A stretch of DNA of 64,000 nt, from positions 113,430 to 177,429 of the forward strand of contig JAEYWX010000009.1 of NCBI GenBank assembly GCA_023428755.1, written 5' to 3'. The DNA comes from Bacteroidota bacterium. Its GTDB lineage: Bacteria; Bacteroidota; Bacteroidia; Chitinophagales; Chitinophagaceae. Below are positions 53,594 through 64,000 of this stretch, piece after piece (the first letter of the stretch is position 1; each line of letters starts with the position of its first letter). The notes under the pieces are model-generated. The model made no database searches. It was given only the letters and a program-made list of their open reading frames with translations, and was not told the origin of the DNA. Made by a program: the position numbers and the translations under genes.

Positions 53594-53656
53594 CACTCAT
53601 CACTCATCACTCATCACTCATTACTCATTACTCATCACTGATCATTCATCATTCAT
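53594..53656. repeat. Nine tandem 7-bp repeats (CACTCAT type)
   Basis: Units are CACTCAT x4, TACTCAT x2, CACTGAT and CATTCAT x2. The array lies between the M1 stop codon and its terminator, so it would be transcribed in the 3' untranslated region. Copy number may vary between strains. Confidence 0.85.
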
Positions 53657-53660
53657 CACC

Positions 53661-56147
53661 TCATCCCTTCAGTTTCGTTTTAATATAATCGATCTGCTCC
53701 TGCAGTGCATTTACATCTTCGCCTGCTTTTTTCAGGGTTTCTTTTTTGCCAATAATGGTTTTCAGGAAATTTTCAAAGATGGGATTCAAACCATACTGCT
53801 CCGGAATGGCATCCCGGAACTTTACAATTTCATCAACGCCACGTTTCACTTTCTCTGTGTTCTTCATATTGCTGAGCAGCGTTGCATAGTTCGCTGTTAA
53901 GTTGAACTTCGCTTGTGAAAGTCCCATGCTGCTGTAAGCATTGCTGATCTCATCAAACGAACTTTCATCGCCACTTTTGATCAGGATCGTTGCCACTGCT
54001 TCAATCAGGTTGCCTTTCATGGTTTGTTTCGACAGGCGTTTTGCTTCTGCCAGGGCAGCCGGCGGATCCAGTTTCTCCAATGCGTTCAATGCAGCGGCAC
54101 TGAGGGTATAAGAAGAGTCGTTGAGTAACGAAGTGAAAAAGGTTTTATACGCAGGCTTTTTCAGGTTGCCGAGAAACGTAACAGCGGCACTTTTTACAAT
54201 ACGGCTGGCATCTTTTTTCGCAATGGTTTCCAATGTAGCTTCTGTTGCTTCCACTACTGGTTGCTTTTTGCTGTCGAGTTTACTAATAGCAAAATTCCGT
54301 AACCCGCTGTACTTATCATTGATCGCTTCTTTCAGGAAGGCAACTGCTTTTGCATCATCCTGTTTCTTGGAAATGAAATCGATCGCTTCTCTTCTGTCTA
54401 AATACAGTCCTGCATATTTATACTGGTGAATGTATTCATCCAGTGTTTTGTTTTCTTTCTTTACAGCGAGTAATATCTTATCACCATCAAAATTTACAAG
54501 GTCAGGTTTTGCAGCAACGGTAAATGTAAATGTATCAATTGCATGCTGCACCCATACCTGCTCACGTGTTTTCTTGCTGCCGTTATAAATATCAATCGCA
54601 ACCGGTAACATGAACAGTTTATCTTTTTGTGTTTGCTTCACAATCACGTTTACTTGTTTGCTTGCTTCATCATAATTATAGTTGATATCAAGTGTGGGAT
54701 GCCCGGATCCAAAATACCATTGATTGAAAAACCAGTTGAGGTCCTTGCCAGTCGCTTCTTCAAAAGCCAGACGCAGTTGATGTGCTTCTGCTGTTTTGAA
54801 TTTGTTGGTGGTTAAATACAGGTTAAGCGATTTGAAGAACGCACTGTCGCCAATATAGTTCCGCAGCATATGCAAAATGCGTCCGCCTTTGTTATAGCTC
54901 ACGGTATCAAACATATCTTCTTTATCACGGTAGTAAAAGCGTACCAGGTCTTTCTGTTCACTGCCGCTGCCAAGATAACCCTGCATGGCACTGTAATGCG
55001 TTGCATCGGCCTTGTCTTTACCGTATTTGTATTCATCCCACAGGTATTCGCTGTAATTGGCAAACGATTCATTTAATGTAAGGTTGCTCCAGCTTTCGGT
55101 AGTCACATAATCGCCAAACCATTGGTGAAACAATTCGTGGGCGATGGTTCCTTCCCACTGGTTGCCATCCACCAGTTCACGTGCATCCTGCTGGGCACTT
55201 TCCTGGTGAAGGGTAGCGGTTGTATTTTCCATGGCACCACTCACATAATCACGACCAACCATTTGTCCGTACTTCACCCAAGGGTAATCTACACCGGTGA
55301 TCTTGGAGAAATAGGTCATCATTTCAGGAGTGTTGCCGAATATTTTTTTCGCAACCGATGCATACTCTTTATCTACATAGTAGCTTACTTCTTTTCCTCT
55401 CCATGTTTCTTTGATCACGGCAAAATCGCCGGCACCTACAAAGAATAAATAAGGTGAATGGGGTTGATCCATTTTCCAGTAGTCAGTTCGGGTGCCGTTG
55501 CTGCCGGGTTTTTGGCTCATGAGTTTTCCATTACTGAGCGTAACCCATTTGGCAGGAACAGTGAGATAAAATTCCTGTGTTGTTTTTTGGTTAGTCTTGT
55601 CAATGGTGGGGCACCAAACGCTGGTGGCTTCAGTTTCGCCCTGTGTCCAGATTTGTGTGGGCTTGTTTTTTTCTTCACCCTTCGGGTTAATAAAGTACAA
55701 TCCTTTTGCATCGGTAATAGCAGCACTGCCTTCTGTTTTAAATTCATTAGGCTTGGCTGTGTACTGCACGTACACCGTGTAGGCTTCACCACCCTTATAT
55801 ATTTTGTCGAGTGTAATTTTCAGCAACAACCCGTCGTATTCATATTTCAGCTTTGTACGAGCTGTGCCTTTTTGTACGGCAACATCCTTAATGTCCATTC
55901 CTTTTGCGTCGAGCACCAAAGTGTTGCTGGGATAAAAATGTGGTTTTAATGTAAGCCACACTTTTCCGTTGAGCTGTGCATTGGGTACATCAAAGATGGC
56001 CTCTAATTTGGTGTGTTGTAATGCATGTGTTTTTTCGGGGGTTGCACGGTACTGTTTTTTCCAGCTTGTATCCGCCTGTTGAGTTTGGGCGAACATGGTT
56101 GTTACTGTCAGCAACAGGAAACTGAGAATGGTAAGATTTTTTTTCAT
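53661..56147 (-). CDS. M1-family zinc aminopeptidase, exported
   Basis: The 828-residue protein has a signal peptide (ILSFLLLTVTTMFAQ) and an N-terminal beta domain. The substrate-recognition GAMENTTATLH is at about 303-313 and the zinc site HELFHQWFGDYVTTESW at about 338-354. The third ligand is in LNESFANYSEYLW, and the C-terminal part (about 590-800) is built of ARM/HEAT-like helices. It should remove N-terminal residues from peptides in the periplasm or outside the cell. Length fits Bacteroidota M1 enzymes. Its transcript carries the heptamer repeats before a strong terminator. Confidence 0.95.
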   Translation of the reverse strand: MKKNLTILSFLLLTVTTMFAQTQQADTSWKKQYRATPEKTHALQHTKLEAIFDVPNAQLNGKVWLTLKPHFYPSNTLVLDAKGMDIKDVAVQKGTARTKLKYEYDGLLLKITLDKIYKGGEAYTVYVQYTAKPNEFKTEGSAAITDAKGLYFINPKGEEKNKPTQIWTQGETEATSVWCPTIDKTNQKTTQEFYLTVPAKWVTLSNGKLMSQKPGSNGTRTDYWKMDQPHSPYLFFVGAGDFAVIKETWRGKEVSYYVDKEYASVAKKIFGNTPEMMTYFSKITGVDYPWVKYGQMVGRDYVSGAMENTTATLHQESAQQDARELVDGNQWEGTIAHELFHQWFGDYVTTESWSNLTLNESFANYSEYLWDEYKYGKDKADATHYSAMQGYLGSGSEQKDLVRFYYRDKEDMFDTVSYNKGGRILHMLRNYIGDSAFFKSLNLYLTTNKFKTAEAHQLRLAFEEATGKDLNWFFNQWYFGSGHPTLDINYNYDEASKQVNVIVKQTQKDKLFMLPVAIDIYNGSKKTREQVWVQHAIDTFTFTVAAKPDLVNFDGDKILLAVKKENKTLDEYIHQYKYAGLYLDRREAIDFISKKQDDAKAVAFLKEAINDKYSGLRNFAISKLDSKKQPVVEATEATLETIAKKDASRIVKSAAVTFLGNLKKPAYKTFFTSLLNDSSYTLSAAALNALEKLDPPAALAEAKRLSKQTMKGNLIEAVATILIKSGDESSFDEISNAYSSMGLSQAKFNLTANYATLLSNMKNTEKVKRGVDEIVKFRDAIPEQYGLNPIFENFLKTIIGKKETLKKAGEDVNALQEQIDYIKTKLKG

Positions 56148-56323
56148 TGCTCTTTTTATGCTTTTTGTTTGTTTGGATCAGAGTACTTCAATTTCAGATC
56201 ATCATGTATTTCTGAACCTGAAGCAACTTCTTTTTTTTGAATTTTGGCTGTAAAGATACAGGGGCGCTTGTTACAGGTATCAGAAATTGACAGATGGATT
56301 GTGAATCGGATACGTAAAAAAAT

Positions 56324-56331
56324 TAGCTTTG
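56324..56331 (+). promoter_or_regulatory. -7 box of the second DUF4476 gene
   Basis: TAGCTTTG, exact TAnnTTTG, ending 5 bases before the ATG at 56337; a TTG lies 22 bases upstream. The transcript would be nearly leaderless. Confidence 0.45.
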
Positions 56332-56336
56332 TTGTT

Positions 56337-57623
56337 ATGCGAACGTTATTGATCAGCAGATTTTTTCTTGTTGCAGTGCTGTTAACCATCGTTGGGGTAA
56401 AGGGACAGGCACAGTTAAATCATTTCATTTATCTGCAAACGGATAATCAGCAACCGTTTTACATAAAATACAATAACCGGATCATCAGTTCTTCGGCATC
56501 AGGATATCTCATTCTGGCGAAGTTGAAAGAAGGTGTGATCGATTTCACCGTTGGCTTTCCAAAGTCAGACCAGCAGGAGCAGCAGTTTCAGTGTACCATT
56601 GAGCGGTCCGATAAAGGGTTTCTGATCAAAAACTTCAATGAAAAGGGCTGGGGCTTGTACGATCTGCAAAACTCTTCTGTTCTGTATGCTGCGGTAAAAA
56701 CCGACCCGAAAGTCAAGAATATTAGGGTTTCTGCTCCGGCGGCAGATGATCCGTTTTCCAATATGCTTTCAAAAGTAACACAGGACAGCACCGTTAAAAC
56801 GGTGAACATCGTGAAGGAACCGGTGGTGGAAAAGCCGGTTGTAGTTGTTACTCCCACTCCGGCAGTAACTACCCCCGCAACACCGGCAAAGGACTCAATC
56901 GTCTCTGTTCAGAAAACAACTGAGACTGAAAAACCAAAAGAAGAGGTTGTAACAGAACCCGTGTGGACGGCTCCTGCAAAAACACCGGTCAAGCAACTAC
57001 GCAAATTCGAAAGTCGGGAAGGGAACGATTATGTGTTCGAGGTACTGGAACAAAATGGTACAAGAGATACGATCCGGCTTTTTATTGAAAAGGATAGTAG
57101 CTTGGTTCAGCTCACCGAAGCCCCCAATCAGCCGGAATTGACTAAAGATACAGTAGCAACCGAACCTCTTGTAAAGGAAGAGCCGGTAAAAGTAGAAGAG
57201 AAAAAAGATACAATTGCCGTGGTTGTTCCTGCAAAAGAGGAGATAGTGGAAAAGAAACAGGAAGAGGCTCAGCAGCAGGTTACAGAACCCGTTCAAAAAA
57301 CCGAAAAGCCTGTATTGCCGAACAGTAACTGTAAGGATTTTGCCACAGAAGATGATTTGATCAAACTCCGCCGGAGAATGGCTTCTCAAAGTAAAGATGA
57401 ACAAATGGTCAATGAAGCAAAGAAGGCTTTTCGAAAGAGTTGTTTTACCACCGCACAGTTGAAGAACCTCTCTGTTCTTTTTTTGAGCGATGAAGGTCGC
57501 TATCGTTTCTTTGATGCTGCCATGCCGTTTGTCACCGATTTTTCGAATTTCAAAAATCTGGGTGAAACAATTACGGATGAGTATTACAAAAAGCGCTTTT
57601 TAGCGCTGCTGCCCAACCAATAA
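56337..57623 (+). CDS. Secreted DUF4476 protein with low-complexity linker
   Basis: The start at 56337 gives a signal peptide (LISRFFLVAVLLTIVGVKGQ). The 428-residue protein has an N-terminal beta domain, then a Pro/Thr/Val/Glu-rich linker (about 165-330; VVEKPVVVVTPTPAVTTPAT). The C-terminal DUF4476 domain reads ATEDDLIKLRRRMASQSKDE to FRKSCFTTAQLKNLS. The ATG at 56244 would place the signal peptide internally and is rejected. It overlaps no other gene and is 4 bases upstream of truA. Confidence 0.85.
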   Translation: MRTLLISRFFLVAVLLTIVGVKGQAQLNHFIYLQTDNQQPFYIKYNNRIISSSASGYLILAKLKEGVIDFTVGFPKSDQQEQQFQCTIERSDKGFLIKNFNEKGWGLYDLQNSSVLYAAVKTDPKVKNIRVSAPAADDPFSNMLSKVTQDSTVKTVNIVKEPVVEKPVVVVTPTPAVTTPATPAKDSIVSVQKTTETEKPKEEVVTEPVWTAPAKTPVKQLRKFESREGNDYVFEVLEQNGTRDTIRLFIEKDSSLVQLTEAPNQPELTKDTVATEPLVKEEPVKVEEKKDTIAVVVPAKEEIVEKKQEEAQQQVTEPVQKTEKPVLPNSNCKDFATEDDLIKLRRRMASQSKDEQMVNEAKKAFRKSCFTTAQLKNLSVLFLSDEGRYRFFDAAMPFVTDFSNFKNLGETITDEYYKKRFLALLPNQ

Positions 57624-57627
57624 GCCT

Positions 57628-58377
57628 ATGCCACGTTATTTTCTGGAACTGGGTTACAGGGGAGAGCATTTCAGTGGTTTCCAGGTACAGCAAAATGCCA
57701 TAACCATTCAATCGGAAATCGAAAGGGCATTGTTTGTTTTTTTCCGGGAGCAGGTTTCCCTCACCGGTTCGTCCCGAACAGATGCTGGGGTTCATGCATT
57801 ACAGAATTACTTTCATTTTGATTTTGACAGGGCATTTCCTCGGGAAGCCATCTATAACCTGAATGCAATTCTGCATCGTGACATAGTTCTGAAGTCGGTT
57901 CGGGAAGTAAAGCCCGATGCTCACTGCCGCTTTCATGCCACTGCCCGTGCATACAAATACTATATCTACAGCAGCAAAAACCCCTTTCTGCAGGACAGGG
58001 CCTGGTATGTACCCTATACAATAAACCGTGAATTACTCGATCAATGTGCGGCTTTGGTGAAACAGAACCGGCACTTCCTGGCTTTCTCCAAGCGTAACAC
58101 ACAGGTGAAAACCTTTCTGTGCCAGGTTGAAGAAAGCAGCTGGGGGTACGAAAACGATTGCCTCGTGTATCATGTAAAGGCCAACCGCTTTTTAAGAGGA
58201 ATGGTCCGGGGATTGGTAGGAACCATGCTGCGGGTGGCTCGGGGAAGCATGTCGTTGGACGAATTTGCGGCGCTACTTTCCGGTGGTGATCCATCCAGCG
58301 CAGATTTTTCGGCACCCGCAAAAGGCTTGTTTTTAATGCAGGTAAGCTATCCCGATACCTTGTTTGTAAACCCCTGA
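57628..58377 (+). CDS. truA: tRNA pseudouridine(38-40) synthase TruA
   Basis: TruA isomerises uridines 38-40 in the anticodon stem of tRNAs. The 249-residue protein has the catalytic Asp in GSSRTDAGVHALQNYFHF, preceded by LELGYRGEHFSGFQVQ. Also present are CRFHATARAYKYYI and NRFLRGMVRGLVGTMLRVA. It follows the DUF4476 gene by 4 bases and ends 96 bases before the first rRNA promoter box. Confidence 0.97.
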   Translation: MPRYFLELGYRGEHFSGFQVQQNAITIQSEIERALFVFFREQVSLTGSSRTDAGVHALQNYFHFDFDRAFPREAIYNLNAILHRDIVLKSVREVKPDAHCRFHATARAYKYYIYSSKNPFLQDRAWYVPYTINRELLDQCAALVKQNRHFLAFSKRNTQVKTFLCQVEESSWGYENDCLVYHVKANRFLRGMVRGLVGTMLRVARGSMSLDEFAALLSGGDPSSADFSAPAKGLFLMQVSYPDTLFVNP

Positions 58378-58448
58378 AAAAAAAGTGGTAACTGTAAGCC
58401 TTGCCAGTAAAGGATTTCAGCTTTTTCTGTAAAAAAGAAGCAAAAAAG

Positions 58449-58481
58449 TTTGGTTTGTAATTCATTCTGCCCTTACCTTTG
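58449..58481 (+). promoter_or_regulatory. rRNA promoter P1
   Basis: TTTG (58449-58452) and TACCTTTG (58474-58481) with 21 bases between; a second TTTG at 58454 gives 16. Followed by GCAACCCGCTTCGAAAAAGG. Confidence 0.7.
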
Positions 58482-58596
58482 CAACCCGCTTCGAAAAAGG
58501 GGATAGTTCTTCAAAAGGTGATTACTTCTTTCTCTTATTACAACATTGTTTCTGAATCATTTATCAGAAAATAAATTGAAAATAAACAAAGAAAAA

Positions 58597-58627
58597 TTTG
58601 GTGAATTAAAAAAGCCGCTTACCTTTG
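58597..58627 (+). promoter_or_regulatory. rRNA promoter P2
   Basis: TTTG, 19 bases, TACCTTTG (58620-58627): a perfect Bacteroidota promoter. The first transcribed bases repeat those of P1 (GCAACCCGCTTTGAAAAAAG) and can fold as CGCTTT/AAAGCG-type hairpin. Confidence 0.9.
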
Positions 58628-58745
58628 CAACCCGCTTTGAAAAAAGCGAAAGTTCTTCAAAAGGTTTACAGCAAAACATTCACAGCAAAACAAATTTTCT
58701 CCGAGTGAAATTCAACAAAAAAAGTTGAAAATAAATGAAGAAAAA

Positions 58746-58776
58746 TTTGGTGAATAAAATAAGCCACTTACCTTTG
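58746..58776 (+). promoter_or_regulatory. rRNA promoter P3
   Basis: TTTG, 19 bases, TACCTTTG (58769-58776), with the upstream sequence GAAAAATTTGGTGAATAAA shared with P2. The initial transcript can pair CCCA with TGGG. Confidence 0.9.
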
Positions 58777-58818
58777 CACTCCCAATCAAAAAATGGGAAA
58801 CGAAAAACGAAAAAAGAT

Positions 58819-58843
58819 CTTTGAAAGTTTGAAAGCAACAGCA
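58819..58843 (+). other. Left arm of the 16S precursor processing stem
   Basis: This arm is complementary to 60492-60514 downstream of 16S (TGCTGTTGC plus a second CTTTCAAA block). Together they form the stem that RNase III would cut to release 16S precursor. The equivalent 23S stem is 60847-60859 with 63815-63827. Confidence 0.65.
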
Positions 58844-58941
58844 ACGTTTTAATTAATTAGAACGGGTAAAATTAAGTGTAACATAATTCGAATTTGAACT
58901 GTTAATTCTTGAGAATTAATAGTCAGTATCAAACAACATTT

Positions 58942-60474
<1,533 letters not shown>

Positions 60475-60586
60475 TAGAGTACGCTTTTTACTGCTGTTGC
60501 TTTTTTCTTTCAAAAATTAAGTTCTTATATGTATTATTCGGCCAGTTGCTATGGATTCGTAGAGGCCAATTGGCTATTGTTAAAAT

Positions 60587-60661
60587 AGATCCGTAGCTCA
60601 GCCTGGTTAGAGCACTACACTGATAATGTAGGGGTCCCCAGTTCAAATCTGGGCGGGTCTA
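60587..60661 (+). tRNA. tRNA-Ile(GAT)
   Basis: In the 16S-23S spacer. Acceptor AGATCCG/CGGGTCT, anticodon loop CTGATAA (GAT), T arm CCCAG-TTCAAAT-CTGGG. No CCA encoded. Confidence 0.95.
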
Positions 60662-60671
60662 CAATAACCTC

Positions 60672-60745
60672 GGGGGGTTAGCTCAGTTGGCTAGAGCATC
60701 TGCCTTGCACGCAGAGGGTCATCGGTTCGACTCCGATATCCTCCA
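60672..60745 (+). tRNA. tRNA-Ala(TGC)
   Basis: Ten bases after tRNA-Ile. Acceptor GGGGGGT/ATCCTCC, anticodon loop CTTGCAC (TGC), T arm ATCGG-TTCGACT-CCGAT. Ile-Ala is the standard order in this spacer. Confidence 0.95.
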
Positions 60746-60906
60746 CGAAAAAAGTTCTTTCTTATTGATGTTGACTTTCAGGTCTGATGATTCGTAATCA
60801 TAACATCAGCTTTTCATTTGAACGTAAGTTTATTTGATTAAGTTCTTTGACATATTGGGATAAAACAAGTTGTAATTGTTTAGTAAGGCGATTTTAGTAA
60901 TAACTC

Positions 60907-63779
<2,873 letters not shown>

Positions 63780-63861
63780 ATTTTATTTTTACCAAGAGAC
63801 AAAAAAGTTGCTGACCCAATATGTTAAGTTATTGAGATAAGGGTTGATAAGTCAAAAAGGC

Positions 63862-63914
63862 AACAGGTCAATAAGTAAACCTGTTAACCAATTAACTTTT
63901 TAACCAATTAACTT
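63862..63914. repeat. Hairpin and direct repeat in the 23S-5S spacer
   Basis: AACAGGT pairs with ACCTGTT (63862-63885), then AACCAATTAACTT occurs twice, at 63886 and 63902, 16 bases apart. Possible processing element. Confidence 0.5.
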
Positions 63915-63923
63915 ATCAAAGAG

Positions 63924-64000
<77 letters not shown>

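Noticed and set aside
53594..53656. Heptamer array considered as a CRISPR
   Set aside because: Units are 7 bp and contiguous with no spacers; a simple tandem repeat.

Overview
The window comes from a Bacteroidota chromosome, most likely Chitinophagaceae. The 16S gene, a T9SS type A sorting domain, a carboxypeptidase-regulatory/TonB-type outer-membrane receptor, two DUF4476 proteins and -7 boxes of the form TAnnTTTG all point there. Start codons mostly lack Shine-Dalgarno sequences. The genus cannot be fixed from this sequence alone.

Layout. 0-23 kb is housekeeping and envelope genes: a very large alpha-2-macroglobulin, a DUF4476 protein, a methyltransferase, a pentapeptide-repeat protein, sucD, a DUF4198 protein, an MlaEF-type lipid ABC pair, malic enzyme, lysA, scpB, an isolated atpG, a DUF3667 membrane protein and an outer-membrane barrel. 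23-34 kb has secA, deoC with a SPOR protein, an M20 amidohydrolase, an NTF2-like protein, a papain-like peptidase, a DUF4442 protein, a beta-CASP nuclease and a T9SS-secreted protein. Between the last two lies a 500-bp stretch full of a repeated motif. 35.5-41 kb has tRNA-Glu, a glycolytic gap-lipoprotein-pgk block and a lemA-TPM-TPM set.

41-52.5 kb is accessory. It holds a WYL regulator, four unrecognised reverse-strand genes in a row, a HEPN-domain gene with a palindromic operator over its promoter, and a 1219-residue zinc-ribbon/HEPN-like/STAND NTPase/TPR protein. A small gene broken by a nonsense codon, a coiled-coil protein, rmuC, a single-domain response regulator and an XRE regulator follow. 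The HEPN and STAND-TPR genes look like a defence locus and are the best candidate for an undescribed system.

52.6-58.4 kb returns to core genes: an S1/P1 nuclease, an M1 aminopeptidase, a DUF4476 protein and truA. The window ends in an rRNA operon (16S, tRNA-Ile, tRNA-Ala, 23S, partial 5S) driven by three nearly identical tandem promoters.

Intergenic spaces are rich in small palindromes of several unrelated types (REP-like) and short tandem repeats. One GC-rich palindrome lies in frame inside the alpha-2-macroglobulin gene. Functions were assigned by reading motifs; no database search was possible.
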